Source: Neoscytalidium dimidiatum (lineage: Eukaryota > Ascomycota > Dothideomycetes > Botryosphaeriales > Botryosphaeriaceae). From it: a stretch of 64,000 nucleotides of DNA. A model generated the notes under the pieces. It made no database searches and was not told the origin of the DNA. It saw only the letters and a list, made by a program, of their open reading frames with translations. Positions 10,643 to 23,268 of the stretch are shown in pieces. Both the position numbers and the translations under genes were made by a program. Location of the stretch: positions 2,356,001 through 2,420,000 of the forward strand of contig CM074704.1 of NCBI GenBank assembly GCA_037367355.1. Direction: 5' to 3'. How positions within the stretch are numbered: position 1 is the first letter of the stretch; each line of letters starts with the position of its first letter.

Positions 10643-13600
10643 CTAGAACTCCCAGTCCTCGCCCGCGCTCTTGATGGCCCAATCGAACTTCTCGCGAAGC
10701 GTCTTTGAAAAGAACCGCTCAATGGGGACGTTGAACTTCTTGGAGAAAACAACCGTCAGGCGTGGGTCGATGTAGTTCTAAGCAACGGTTAGTGTTATGA
10801 TCTTCCCGGCTGACCCGAGCGAAACTCACAATCTTAGACGTGCCAAGAGCCACTTCCTTGTTGTTATCCTTGTCCTCCAACTGGATCTTTGCCGTCTCGA
10901 TGCGCTGCTGCAGTTGCTCCACCTTGTTCTCCAGCTTCTCAATCGACACGCCCTTACCCTCGGCATCAACCTTGCCCGTTTTGTTTTCTTTCTTGAATTT
11001 CCTCTCCATCTCGTCCGCAACCTCGAGGCGCTCTGTAAGCTCTTTGGCCTTCATCTCCTTCTCGCCGTCAGCCACACGCTTCTCGTTCTCCTTCTCGAAC
11101 TTCTTCTTGATCTTTTCACGCTGCTCTTCAACGAGTGCCTTCTGATGCTGTTCGACCCACTCCTTGGTAAGATCCTCAGGAAGCGCGAAATAATCCGCCC
11201 CTTTCTTCTTCTTGATTTTCGGGTCGATATCGATCATCATCTGCTTCACGCGCCACTGTTGATACCGAAGACCATTGATCTTTTCTTGCATCTTCTCAAT
11301 CTGGACTCCGTGATTGGCAGCGACAGTCCGTTTGTGGTTGCAGAGGATGGCGACCTTCCGGTTTGCTTCGTTGTAATCTTTGACCTTCTCTGCAATCGTA
11401 CCAGTGGACTTCATTTCCCGGAGCAATCGCGACATGGTGTAGGAAGCGTTGTAGGTACGGAAGACCTTCGCGGTGAGTCCTTGCATGTACGAACTGAGAT
11501 ACTTATTGAGACCCGAAGTAGTCAATCTGTCAAAGATCTCGTCGCCTTCCTTCTTCGGAGCCTTCTTGAAAATCTTCAGATTCTTGAACACCTGCGGATC
11601 GACCTCGACCTCATCGTAGAAGCGAATACTGTCCTTTCCGAGGAAGTCGAAAACGACCGTGTTCGGCGGCTTCAAAGTGACGTTCTCGTACTTCAACGAA
11701 CAACAGCCAACAGTATCTGCCTCGTCCTCTCCCTTTTCATTACCGGCACGGAGGGCGAACTTGTCGATGAGATATACCGCAGTAGCGCGCTGACGATCTG
11801 CCATGACTTCCGACTTGAGGTCTCGGGTGTAATCCTTGCGAATGCGGTCGATGTGCTTCTTGAGTTCTCTCGCTTTCTCAAACTTCTTGAAATCACTCTG
11901 ACCCTTGATATCGGAGTTCGCCGCAAGCATAACGTACTTGTAGGCGCCGTTGATGTTTTCTTGCCACATGGCGAGCCATGTGCCGGTCTGGTCGTGCTTG
12001 ACTTCCTTCCACTTGTGGCCAGGAGGAGGGGATGGGACCTTGGCTTCCTTGCCGATGTTGATGGTGATTTGCTCCGGCATGACCCTCTTCTTGACCTTGC
12101 CAGTCTTCGGGTGCTCACCGCGACCGCGGAACAAGCTGGGAGGTTCCACACGGAAGTTGCCCACCTTTTGCTTACGGCCGTCCCACATACAATACATGTA
12201 TGGTGCTTCGGCCGCATCCTTCGCTGCTTTGAGGGCCTTCTTTTCTGCCGCAGGGAGGGCTTTCTTGGCTTCACGTTGGGCCTCGAAGTGCGCGTAAATA
12301 TCCTTGAAATCACACTTCTCGAACTTCTCAATCTTGATCTTTTTGCCGTCCGGGCCTGTCGCATGTCCGGTCTTATCGAGAACTTCCTTGAAGTCATGGA
12401 AGAAGTTCTTCTGGAACGTTGGGTTTTCGACGTTGTGCGTTGAGTTCAGCATCGAACCGAAGAAGGTGGCGACCTCTTCCGCATCCTTGTGGAGGCTGAC
12501 AGGGACACCGTCATACTTCAGTTTGACGTGTTTGGGCAGAGGTTCGTACTCCGGCGGAAACACAACACCATTGTGCTCAAGTGTCGTCCATTTGATGGTA
12601 TCATCACCCTTGCTCGGATCCTCCCACCATTTGTACTCATCTTCTTCAGCTTCCGCCTCTTCATCCTCCTCAGTCTCTTTCTTCGTAACTGCCTTGCTCT
12701 TGGCAGCCTTTTTGGGAGGCTCTTCCGCCTTTGCCTTACCTTTCTTGGCAACGGGGGCCTTTTTGCTCAGAGGAACGTCATCATCTGACTCTTCTTTCTT
12801 AACGCCATTAGCCTTCCTGGCAACGGGCTTTTTCTTTTTGGAGAGCGGGACGTCGTCATCGCTGTCACTCTCCTCCTTTTTGGGCTTCCTCTTGATCGGT
12901 GCTTTCTTTTCCGATGCGCGGATGGCCTTGGCTTCCTTCTCGGCTGCCTGCTCAATTCTTTTCTTTTCGGAGGCAAGTTTGGTTCCAAGAGGAACGTCCG
13001 AGTCGGAGGACAGGCCGACATCCGACGCTTTGACCCTCGGTGGCTTTCGTGCAGTCCGCGCCAAGGGCACGTCGCTCAGCTCGGATTCGGAGGCGGAGGC
13101 GGACGAGGCATTGGGTGAGGCAGTTTTGCGCCGCTTGCTCTGTACGAATGGTCAGCGCAAGTGAAGCAAGTTGACGGGTGAAAAGATGACGCACCAGTGG
13201 CTTGTCGTCCTCGTCCGAGCTTGAAGCCTCTTTGTAACTTTTCCCGTTCACACTGGCGCGCGACTTACGCTTGCCGTTGGCGAAACCGTTGGCAGTAGGC
13301 TCATCGACGTCCATGTGCGTGACCGGGCCCATGCGTATTGAGATGCCGGGCTCAAGCTGGCCGTTCTGACCGTTGGTGGCGGGGGCGTGCTTCTTCATGG
13401 CGCTGTCGACGCTCTTGGGTATGGTCTCGGAGGACACAGCTGAGAAGGTGAAAATGTCAGCAGACTAGGCAGCCGAGGCCGGGGAATGCAGGTGGGGTGC
13501 AGGCAGGCGCAAAAGTGAAGGCGTAGTGCGAAATGGTGCGTGTCTGACGGCAGCAAAGCAGAGAGCGCCGGCACATTTCAGCCGAGCGAGGAAATACGGG

Positions 13601-13664
13601 ACGTAGACGCACCTCCGTTGGTCTTGCCCTTGAAGAGGGGCGTGTCGCTGTCGGATGCCGACAT
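10643..13664 (-). CDS. TOP1: DNA topoisomerase I (type IB)
   Basis: Relaxes supercoiled DNA in the nucleus by making a transient 3'-phosphotyrosyl break. Four exons (13664-13613, 13439-13195, 13139-10830, 10777-10643) join in frame to 913 aa. Residues 1 to about 240 are a charged, disordered Lys/Asp/Glu/Ser-rich tail with six DxPL-type motifs. The core begins near [20 protein letters not shown] and contains the [12 protein letters not shown] stretch. A Lys/Glu-rich coiled-coil linker precedes the C-terminal domain. The small last exon encodes NYIDPR, whose Tyr (about residue 871, 42 residues from the end) is the catalytic tyrosine; this spacing equals that of human TOP1. The first exon encodes only 17 residues. 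The gene is divergent from the ATP synthase gamma gene. Confidence 0.97.
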
Positions 13665-14131
13665 GATGCGAGGCGGGCGACGGGCGTGGGGCGGACCTGC
13701 GAAGGAGACTCCGAGTCTGCGCTCAGCTGCAGCGGCGCGCTGGGTGGCACCGAGTCGGGCGAAGATGCGCGAACGTAGTGATGTCGGCTGGGGGAGGGCG
13801 GTGGGCGCGAGCCAGCGACGGCCAACGCGCGCTGACACGGAGAATTGGAGGCGTGGGATGATGGTGGACTGCAGTGAGCAGGAAGGTGCACACTGGAGGG
13901 CGAAGAGAGGGAGAGGGTGTACAAAGGGTTAAAGCTTAAGAAGAACGCAGCGATTCTGGAAGCGCCTTCCACGTGATTTCGGTTTTCGGCGCTAGTGCCT
14001 CGCTCTGCCGTGAAGTGAGGTTGAGCTGCAACATCCTGTACAGTTTCTCCGCCGACCATCCGGAGCACCACGCCAACGTCGGTTCACATCGACCGCTTCA
14101 TCAATCTCCCCTCCGCACTCCTCCAGCCTCC
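13665..14131. promoter_or_regulatory. Divergent promoter, TOP1 / ATP3
   Basis: The 467 bp between two start codons facing outward must contain both promoters and leaders. No certain core element was identified. A 130-codon frame here (13540-13932) is antisense or leader noise. Confidence 0.55.
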
Positions 14132-15304
14132 ATGATGCTCTCGAGGGCTGCCCGCCCGGCTCTGCGAGCTGGCCAAGCGGCCGTTGCCCGGTAGGCCTTC
14201 CGATCGCCCGCGCCCGCGACCGCGCCCGCGCTGCCCCATCCCTCGATTCGATGCAATTGGCATCAGATACTGACTGTGCGCGACCAATTGCCAGGCCTGC
14301 GACCGTCAATGTCGCTGCCAGCGCCAACTATGCCACTCTGCGTGAGATCGAGGGCCGTCTCAAGTCGATTCGCAACATCGAGAAGATCACCAAGACCATG
14401 AAAATCGTCGCTTCGACCAAGCTCACCCGCGCCCAGCGCGCCATGGAGACCTCGCGTGTCTACGGCCAGACCTCCAACACCGTATTCGAGAAGGCCGAGA
14501 CGAAGCCCACCGAGGGTGAGGGCAAGAAGGACCTGATCATTGTGTGCAGCTCCGACAAGGGTCTCTGCGGCGGTATCCACTCGGGTTTGACTAGGTTCAC
14601 GCGCAAGGTGCTGCTGGAGAAGCCCAACACCGACCTCGTTGTTCTCGGCGAGAAGTGCAAGGGACAGCTGAGCAGAGGCAACGCCAAGAACATCCAGCTT
14701 AGCTTCGCCGGTGTCGGCAAGGACATTCCTACCTTCGCTGACGCCTCGGCCATTGCTGACCAGATCTTCCGCCTGTCCGACGACTACGCGTCTGTCAAGA
14801 TCCTCTACAACAAGTTTCTTAACGCCCAGTCCTATGAGCCGGCGACCATTGATGCTTTCTCCGAGGAGGCCATCACCCAGTCCGGTGGGTTTTCTTTTCG
14901 GCCCAATTGCTTTGTCCACGCAGTATACTAATCAATGGTAGCCAACATCTCTTCGTTCGAGATCAACGACGAGTCTCTCCCCAACCTCCGTGAATACGCG
15001 CTGGCTAACTCTCTCTACTGGGTATGCATGATACTATATGGCGCTAGTTCAATGAAGCTAACTTTCATCAGGCTCTTGCTGAGGGTCACGCTTGTGAACA
15101 GTCTGCTCGTCGTAACGCCATGGACGTGAGTAACAGTCAAGCTCTACGGGAGAGAGTCAACGCTGACGCCTGCCATAGAATGCTTCCAAGAATGCTGGCG
15201 ACATGATCAACAAGTTCCAGATTCTCTTCAACCGTACCCGCCAGGCCGTCATTACTGGCGAACTTGTCGAGATTATTACTGGTGCTGCCGCGTCCGAGGA
15301 GTAG
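14132..15304 (+). CDS. ATP3: Mitochondrial F1F0-ATP synthase gamma subunit
   Basis: Forms the rotating central stalk of F1 in the mitochondrial matrix. Five exons (14132-14190, 14295-14884, 14942-15021, 15072-15125, 15179-15304) join in frame to 302 aa, normal for the family. The N-terminus [15 protein letters not shown] is an Arg/Ala-rich mitochondrial presequence. The mature part shows the conserved N-terminal helix ([20 protein letters not shown]), the central [13 protein letters not shown] motif and the C-terminal helix [20 protein letters not shown]. Intron 2 has a textbook TACTAAT-type branch site close to its 3' end. Three short introns cluster in the 3' part. Confidence 0.97.
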
Positions 15305-17137
15305 AAGAGCACGATTTGACAGCATTCTATTAAAATTTCCATTCCGTGGATGCCGGAATTTAGGTCAAGTCACCGAAGCACGCGCGTGTATGTAGAATAC
15401 AACCCGTTGTCCTGATATCCCAAATATTGAACAGAGTTGCTGTGAGACTGCTGGAGAGATTTACAACGGAAATCTTCGTATAACCAGATACTGGACTATT
15501 TTTCGATGCTGGGATAAGGGTGGTTGTACGGCTGACTCTAGGGACATTCCGGTAGGTCGTCCGCGAAACCGCATTGGGGAGAGCCTGGGACGCTGAATTT
15601 GACGCGGGCAAGAACCGGCTTGTACGCAATACCGAGAATATGCACACCGAACTTACGGACATTCTTCCATTGTCTCTCCGCTCATGTTTTCTTTTCTTCC
15701 CTCCTGTAAACCTGTCTTAGCTCGTTTTGTCTCCGCTTATAACAACGAAATGTGTGCCTGCCAAAACAATCCAGGCGGAAACCGTTCACCTCGATTCGCA
15801 CTGCGGTTTCGCGAATGGCTCTATTCCAACTCACGCTGTTTTTACGGCCTTCCAATCGTCTCAGATTCGGACATCGTGGTTGCTCCTCACAAGGCTTATT
15901 ACCCATGACCTCGAAGCTGGTACAGGCGGCAAATCCGAATAATTGTTTGCTTATCAGGATTTGTAGCGATTCTCCGGTTGCCTCTAAAACCGTGGGCTTC
16001 CTTTACGCAGCGGTTCCGGCGGCATGGATGTAATTGTGTCGATAGACTTTTGAGCCGGTAAATCTAACCGGACGCGGAAGTGTACAGACCACTCGACAGG
16101 GGTTCTATCTAGGATCCCCGGATTCGCTGACCACTCCAAGTTGCATCGTGGCAGCTCTGCAGCCCTCGACGGGATTATTCGCTCCACTCGAGTCTTGCTA
16201 AGTCCGTTTCAGCTATTAGACTCTGAGTCAAAAGGGCTTATGCTTTCCGGATTGCGCCGCTACTACATTTTGCTAAGCAGCCGGAGTCTTTTAGGAGCGG
16301 CGAATCCTGCAGAGCACAGCTTTCGGCTTCGGCACTGGGTGGAGACCATTGTCTTTCCACGTGAAAATGTAACATGAGATCTATGAATATCTCAAGTGCC
16401 GATGTACTTACTCTCGCCTCCCCTCTTTGGCCGACTTGGACTTCGACTCCCAGCATGGTTCCCTTTACTTCGAGGTCACACGACTTACTGACAATCGACA
16501 AGGGAGGAAGCAAAAAAAAAAACAAAAAAAAACCTTCAGAATAATCGATCGATCGATGTTCTTGATGCCCGCACTTAGTTCGTGTTAGACTCTCCTTGGG
16601 CAGTCCGGACAGATGATGCCTACACAGAAGCTAGCAACGAGTCAAAAGAAGATCAGAAGTTCGACTTGAACAGCAGTGTCTTGCGGCTCTCCTAGCCCGG
16701 GGCGAACTTCGGGGGCTTAGTGCGCTGGACCCTGCCTGCGCCGCGTGGGCGGACTGGTGGGTTTCGTAGTTTCCGATTAGGGAAGTCATACAACCACAAT
16801 TTATTCCTGCTTCGCACCCTTCTGTAAACAGTCGAACCCCGAGCTCTCAGGGCACTCTCAGAACCATGGAACACTCGTCCTCACCCGCGAGTGCCTCTCA
16901 CCGGTCAATGATCTACGTCCGGCGTAACTTTTTTGCGCTGTCTCCATTTTTCCTGGGGCTGGTCACCGCTTCTGTGTTTACACTTCTTTGTCCCGACGCC
17001 CGCCGCGCCGCACCCCGATTTCTCGCCGACCGCAACTGAGACCTCGAATCCTTCCAAAGGATCTTGATCGTGCCCGAGGGTCGCCTCACTTCATCTCCCC
17101 GTCTCCGCTCGGCAACTTTCTTTCGCTCACCAGCACC
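15305..17137. other. Intergenic, no gene seen
   Basis: About 1.8 kb between two + strand genes, lower in GC than the flanking exons. Frames of up to 140 codons lack recognisable content or plausible splice partners. Contains short A-rich runs near 16511-16531 and a small ATCG repeat at about 16543-16557. The right part should hold the promoter of the next gene. Confidence 0.55.
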
Positions 17138-18590
17138 ATGATCCCAACCCGGGATATCGGCACCCGCTACAACGGGCTCGCGACTGTTCCCAAGTTCAAC
17201 CTGCACGTGCCCACGCCGACTGACGGCAAGGATGACGTACGGAAAATGCTGAACGAAGTCAAGCATCTCTATTTCGATCGACGCTACAGGCAGTGTGCAT
17301 CCAAGTGCGTCGAGCTTCTCGAGAAGCAGTGCCAAGATGTAAGTTCATTCCGCTCACCAAACAATCCCTTAGCTGTTCGGGTTATGCTAAGAGCATGGGT
17401 TATAGCACCATGCATTGATCCGCACCTTTCTATACTTCTACGCAGCGCTCAGCTACGATAGTCTGGCGCGAAGCATGCACACACAATCCATGGCGCGCCT
17501 TCCAGCTCTCCAGCAGTCCGAAGACTTCTACAACAAGGCCCTTGCAACCCTCCCAGAACCCCTCCCACTGCAACAGGACAAGCCTCCAAGGTCGCCGCCG
17601 AAATTGTCGCTCAGCCTACCTGTTCAGGACGAGCAACCTGGCTCTAAGCCGTCTCTCCCTAGCATGTGGGACCTCAATTCTACTTTCGAAAGTCTCGAAC
17701 TATCCTCGTCTGCTTCAAGGCGCCACTCCTTCAACAGCTCCAAGCATTCGCGTACGGATTCCCTCGTCACGGACGCCTCGTGGACCGGAAACCTAGAATC
17801 CGATCCCTTCGTAGATGAGAGGCCAGATAGGCACGACACCACGTACCTCGCCGCCGAGCACCCCAGCGTTAAGAAGCCTTCCCCCCTCCAGGTCCGCAAG
17901 GCGAAGTCCAGCGACTCCCTACTCTCACAAAAGAGCCACCATGCCGACTCCCCAGTGCAAACCCCCACCCGCGCATCGGACAACAACGGTCTAGACACCG
18001 CCTTTCAATTCCCACCCCTAACCCCACCACCCAAGACCCCGCACGGCTTCGTCGACCTCGTCGAAGGCACGCCCATTCAAGCGGCCACGCCCTCGCAGCG
18101 CGATCCCACGACGCCCACGCCCGCCGCTTACACGCCTGCCATCCAACGCACGCACCCCTGCCCGCGCCTTCTCTTCCCGCGCGACCGCTCCAGCAGCAGC
18201 CTGCTCCCGCTCCCGCTCAACACGCGCATCCAGCACTACAACGCCGACCTGTCCTCCTTCCGCGGCCAGCTCGTCGCCCACCTCCTAGCCATCCAGTCCC
18301 TCAAATCGACCTTCTCCACCCCGGCATCCTCCCGCACGCCCTCGTCGACGTCCTCGTCGACGTGGTCCGAAGTGACGGCGACCCACGGCGGCGGCGTGGA
18401 GCAGGAGAACCGCCGCCGCAGCGCGATAATCTTCGCGCCGGAGACGGGGAGCAGCGGGCGCAGCTTGACGGAGGGCGAGAAGGCGGAGAGGATTAGGGCT
18501 GGTAGGGAGAGGGGGTGGGCGCGGGAGCGGTTCGATCCGCGGAGGTGTAGGGAGCTGGCGAGGGTGGCGTTGCAGGAGTGCGAGGCTTGA
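17138..18590 (+). CDS. Uncharacterised protein with helical N-terminus and Ser/Pro-rich tail
   Basis: I do not recognise a named family. Two exons (17138-17338, 17406-18590) join in frame to 461 aa; the 67-nt intron has GTAAGT and TAG ends. The first about 120 residues look folded: MIPTRDIGTRYNGLATVPKF, then EVKHLYFDRRYRQCASKCVE and, across the splice, FLYFYAALSYDSLARSMH, a pattern like a pair of TPR-type helices. The rest is rich in Ser, Pro and Thr with many SP/TP pairs, ending with a charged helix (GEKAERIRAGRERGWARERF). An in-frame ATG upstream at 16988 belongs to a different frame, so this start is preferred. Confidence 0.75.
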
Positions 18591-19237
18591 TTGGGGAACT
18601 CGTACGGGAAGAAGTGGCAGTGCCGGACGCTCTGAACGAAGTGATTGCTCGAGTTAATCGACTTGGTGTGGTTCGCGGAAGTGGCTGATGGGTCGAGTTA
18701 CGGGTAACGATTTACCTTTCTGTAAATACTACGAGAGGGAAAATGTCTTTGAATACCAGCGGAAATGGAGGTGTTGGACGGCTGAAATCGGAGGATTAGC
18801 TTGTACGATATCAGAGCTGTTGGATTCTATTTTCCCCCTTCCTCTTTAGACTAGTTGTTGCGGATACCCTTCACTGCGATTGCACGACATTATGCAAGAC
18901 ACAACCCCTTTAGCATAGATTACGTTGAATCTGTACGAGTCTGTACTTTGACGACAAATAACCTCCTGTATGCCATTCGAAATGCCCCTCGAGTGGTATC
19001 TCGGAAAATTGAGAGCACCGCCTCAGGAAGTGAAATGCAGCTCGCGGGGCATATTCAGAACAGCGACCTTCCGCAGCCAGCCGCCCGAAACCCATCGCCA
19101 AAATCTTCAAGACACCAAAAAATGGCCCTTCTAAAAGAACCCCGCCCACCAGAACGCCTAGGCTATGCAGAAACCATTTCGTAGAAGAGAAGGAACAGTG
19201 CACGCACGGAAAGGAAAACCCGGCCGAGCCATGATGA
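18591..19237. other. Convergent intergenic region
   Basis: Contains the 3' ends of two converging genes. Nothing else recognised. Confidence 0.6.
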
Positions 19238-20537
19238 CTACCTCATCAGGCTCGCCATGTTCCTCTTCATGATCTGGCACTTGGCCTTGAGCGCCTTGAC
19301 GCTCTGGATGAACAGGTCGTCGCTGTCGAACTGGCCGGTGCTCTCGACGCTGAAGATGAAGTGGTCGCGCACGCGGCCGAGCCTGACCTTGTCCCTGAGC
19401 TCGTCGTGGCGCAGCACCTCGCGGGTGACGGTGTCGTTGAAGGGGTTGGCGACGACGGCCTTCGTGTCGCCGGCGGCGCAGCCGGCGTAGGGCCCGTCGC
19501 GGTCGGCGGCCTCGTCCGCGGTGACGGGCACCTGCGCGATGACGCCCGGCGGGAAGCAGCGCGCGAACTTGTCGGCCAGCGGCCCGACGATGGGCTGCGT
19601 GATCTCGATGTGCGGCAGCAGCCGGTACGTGGCGGTGGCGACGGGCGAGAACTTGGCGTGGTCGGCCCCGATGCCCTTGATGCAGTGCATCGACAGGTTG
19701 ATGGCTTGGCCCGGCCGCAGCTTCGCGATCAGGATGTCCGGGTTCACGGGCTGGATGGCGTTCTCGCCGGCGAAGAGATCGGCTTGCCGGCCGGTGGGGA
19801 TGAACTTGATTTGGTGCGCGTAGACTGTCAGGCTACGTTAGTATGCGGGGTTGTGGTTCTACGGGAGTCGCGGTGGACGAACCGCTGGAGTTGATGAACA
19901 GCTTGTTCGGGTCCGTCTCGCCCTTCTTTGCCAGATCTCGGCCCTCCGGGCGCCACTCGCACTGGACGTTGAGCTCGAGCACCACGGTGTTGTAGTCGGT
20001 ATGCGACCCCTGCTCGGCCTCGCCCGCCTCGGGTTTCTTGTACCACGTCATGTTTCTGATGGCTTCTGGGCTGCCCTTGAGCGGAATCAGACCCAGACGG
20101 TGGGCCAGCACCTCATCCTGAATGATGGAGGTATTCTTGAGGATGTAGACATCTTCGATGGCGAGGGTGGGTAGTTCGGCAATCAGGATGCGGCGAAAAG
20201 CGTTCGCAATGGCAGCGTCAATGCCGACGAGGGAGAATTGGGACTCGAACTGTTCATTTTGGTGGAACTCGACGCGGAAGTTCTACGAGGTGTGAGCATC
20301 GTAGGAGCGCGCAACAGCTGAGACAATGCGCATACTTTTCTAAACTTTTCCAGGCTCCAGCGGTGGTCCTCGCCCGGGAAGTGGCCGGGGAAGTCGGTGG
20401 ACGAGATATTGGAGACGTGCTCAGCGTGAACGCCGACAATCTGGAGTGAATTAGCAAAGCGTAGGTTGAAATGGCACGGTCACACGTACTCGGCGACGCT
20501 GGAGCTCCTCCTGGGTAGGTTCGCGTTTTGACACCAT
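19238..20537 (-). CDS. RPC40: RNA polymerase I and III shared subunit AC40 (RPAC1)
   Basis: Alpha-like subunit that dimerises with AC19 and nucleates assembly of Pol I and Pol III in the nucleus. Four exons (20537-20490, 20440-20336, 20282-19883, 19824-19238) join in frame to 379 aa, close to the yeast and human lengths. The N-terminal segment NISSTDFPGHFPGEDHRWS is typical of the family. FSLVGIDAAIANAFRRILIAE (from about residue 67) followed by LAHRLGLIPL is the alpha-motif dimerisation region. A central insert domain and the C-terminal VESTGQFDSDDLFIQSVKAL helix region complete the fold. The last intron carries a CATACTAAC branch site. Divergent from the complex I 49 kDa gene. Confidence 0.96.
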
Positions 20538-21053
20538 TTTGTCAGGATGTTGCTTTGTATAGAGTAAAGCTGTAGTCGCATCGAAAAAAAGTTGCGACAG
20601 CTCTGCGCTTCTCACTCGGATGAAGCCCGGTCGAAGAATCTGCCGCCGGTGACCGCCCAGGCACTCGGCTTTGCGGCATGCTCCAGCAGCGTGCGGAACA
20701 GCGGCCGCTGCTTCACTGCGCTATGCGTATTTCTGAATAATTGTGAAAGCCATCAGAGGCAGTTTAGCAGTACATTAAGTACTTATAGAATTTACGTGCA
20801 TGCTTTTCTGATCTCTTTTGAGGCTTATTCATAGTTGCATCAGTTCTCACGGCGGTGCTGTTGCGTGAGGGGCACGGCCAGCGTTTCGCTCAGAGGCAGC
20901 GCCGGCCCGCAGCCAATTGAATCGTCTTGGATTTGTATCGTCGACCTCATCACCCAGCCGGACAGCTACTCGCCCATCGCCTCTCCACTCTACCACCACC
21001 CCTCCCCGGACAATCGACCTGCACAGGGCCCGGCATTGTTCCCACCACCAACA
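20538..21053. promoter_or_regulatory. Divergent promoter, AC40 / complex I 49 kDa
   Basis: 516 bp between outward-facing start codons, holding the promoters and leaders of both genes. No certain core element identified; the part nearest the complex I gene is C-rich. Confidence 0.5.
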
Positions 21054-22532
21054 ATGCCCGTCTCCCTTGCCAGAATCGCCGGTCACACCGCCCGGGGGCT
21101 CGCCTTCGCCTCCCGCGCCCCGATCGCGCGCACCCAAATCCCACGCTTCAACAACCTCGCCGCCCGCTCCATCTCGACCTCTCTGCCGCGCCACTACGCC
21201 GAGCCTGCCTACGAGGGCACCCAGCTGATCGAGACCGGGGGCTCCGATTACGCCACCCGACACAACGAGACGATCCTGCATAGCGAGGAGGCCGACGCGA
21301 AGGGCCGCAAGATCCGCCACTACACCGTCAACTTCGGACCCCAGCACCCGGCTGCCCACGGCGTGTTGCGTCTGATTCTCGAGCTCAATGGCGAGGAGAT
21401 CGTCCGCGCCGACCCCCACGTCGGCCTGCTGCACCGCGGCACCGAGAAGCTCATCGAATACCGAACATACTTGCAGGCCCTTCCCTACTTCGACCGTCTC
21501 GATTACGTCTCCATGATGACCAACGAGCAGTGCTACTCGCTAGCCGTCGAGAAGCTTCTGAACATCGAGATTCCGGAGCGCGCCAAGTACATCCGGACCA
21601 TGTTTGGCGAGATTACCCGTATCTTGAACCACCTCATGTCTGTCCTTTCCCACGCCATGGATGTTGGTGCATTGACGCCTTTCCTGTGGGGTTTCGAGGA
21701 GCGTGAGAAGCTTATGGTAAGTGCTGGACCTGCGGGTTGATAAATTGGACGATGTCGGGTTGATGCTTTGCAGGAATTCTACGAGCGTGTGTCGGGTGCC
21801 CGTCTCCACGCCGCCTACGTGCGTCCCGGCGGTGTTTCCCAGGATCTGCCCCTTGGTCTGCTGGATGACATCTACCAGTGGGCCACTCAGTTCGGTGACC
21901 GCATTGATGAGACCGAGGAACTCTTGACGGACAACCGCATCTGGATTGGCAGAACGAAGGGCATCGGTGTCGTGTCCGCCGCGGATGCGCTCAACTACAG
22001 TTTCACTGGTGTCATGCTCCGTGGTTCCGGTGTGCCGTGGGACATCCGCAAGTCGCAGCCTTACGACGCCTACGACAAGGTCGAGTTCGACGTCCCGGTC
22101 GGCGTCAACGGCGACTGCTACGACCGTTACCTCTGCCGTATGGAGGAGTTCAGACAGTCGCTCCGCATCATCCACCAGTGCTTGAACGATATGCCCGCCG
22201 GCCCCATCAAGGTCGAGGACTACAAGATCGCGCCCCCGCCGCGTGCCGCCATGAAGGAGAACATGGAGGCCCTCATCCACCACTTCCTGCTCTACAGCAA
22301 GGGTTACTCGGTCCCGCCGGGCGAGACCTACAGCGCCATTGAGGCGCCTAAGGGTGAGATGGGTGTCTACCTCGTCAGTGACGGCAGCGAGAGGCCGTAC
22401 AGGTGTAAGATCAGGGCGCCCGGTTTCGCTCATTTGGGCTGCTTCGACCAGATCTCGAGAGGCCACTTGCTGGCTGATGCCGTCGCTATTATTGGTACCA
22501 TGGATCTTGTGTTCGGTGAGGTGGACAGGTAA
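21054..22532 (+). CDS. nuo-49: NADH:ubiquinone oxidoreductase 49 kDa subunit
   Basis: Core peripheral-arm subunit of mitochondrial complex I (NDUFS2/NuoD family), which helps form the quinone site next to cluster N2. Two exons (21054-21716, 21774-22532) with one 57-nt intron join in frame to 473 aa. A basic, acid-poor N-terminus (about residues 1-45) is the import sequence. Family motifs are clear: [61 protein letters not shown] and the C-terminal DLVFGEVDR, which is the normal family end. Confidence 0.97.
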
Positions 22533-23268
22533 AAAGGGAGGTCGGGGAGATATAGGGGGCAAAAGGCAACCTATTTTGTACATTTGTTTGTAGCGCAACT
22601 TACCTGACGGTATGTATTTCTTTTGAATGTGATTTGCTCTCATGGGCGGTTTGACCAGTTAGATTCTACGGTAAGTCGGGATATGTCTTCGTTCGAAAAA
22701 GGCCAACTCCATCATCTGCCTCAGTGTTTCGCGGACCTGGTATATCTGCATATTCTGCAACATCGAGCTACTAGATCAGGGTCGAGTGGCGCAGTCGCAA
22801 AGCTGGCTCGAACATCTCAAAGCAGGTATTAAGCCTGTAGACTTCCCAAAGATGAACTGATCACCTCGAGCGCTACCGACAGTATGAGCCCCATGGAAGC
22901 AGAACTCTCAGCTAGGCGCGCGAACCAGATCAATACGGACGCGCACGTCCAGGGCCCATATCAGGCAAAGAGGGGACTACGACGGTCGGCCAGATTGAGA
23001 CCAGACACAGAACTGGCCCGCCACGACGATTCGAACGCCCACTCAGTTCCCTCAGCCCCCCGCCAGACATCCTCTGGACATCCCCAGCCGCAACAGCTTT
23101 CTTGACCCAGGAAGCGCCACCTGTGCCTCCTTGAATTAGGTTCACATTCTGATCGAGGTCTTCCCGAACGCGTCCTCATGTGTTGTATTAAGCAAGAGCG
23201 AGAAAGCATTATCAAAAACCACAGCGTCCTCCCTGCCCCTTCCAACTCTCCCTCCCCCCTTCCCCTCT
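22533..23268. other. Intergenic, convergent, no gene seen
   Basis: 3' flanks of two converging genes. One stretch near 22790-22880 superficially resembles a tRNA D-arm but does not fold as one (see rejected items). Confidence 0.55.

Noticed and set aside
10797..12443. 548-codon open frame antisense to topoisomerase I
   Set aside because: Leu/Val-rich shadow of the Lys/Glu-rich TOP1 coding strand; no motif or splice structure.
22790..22880. tRNA-like start (GTGGCGCAGT) near GGCTCGAAC
   Set aside because: The A-box resembles initiator tRNA-Met, but there is no matching acceptor stem, anticodon arm or proper B-box at the right distance.
23010..23050. Minus-strand GCGTTCGAATCG resembling a tRNA T-arm
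   Set aside because: Four of five T-stem pairs form, but no acceptor stem or A-box was found upstream.
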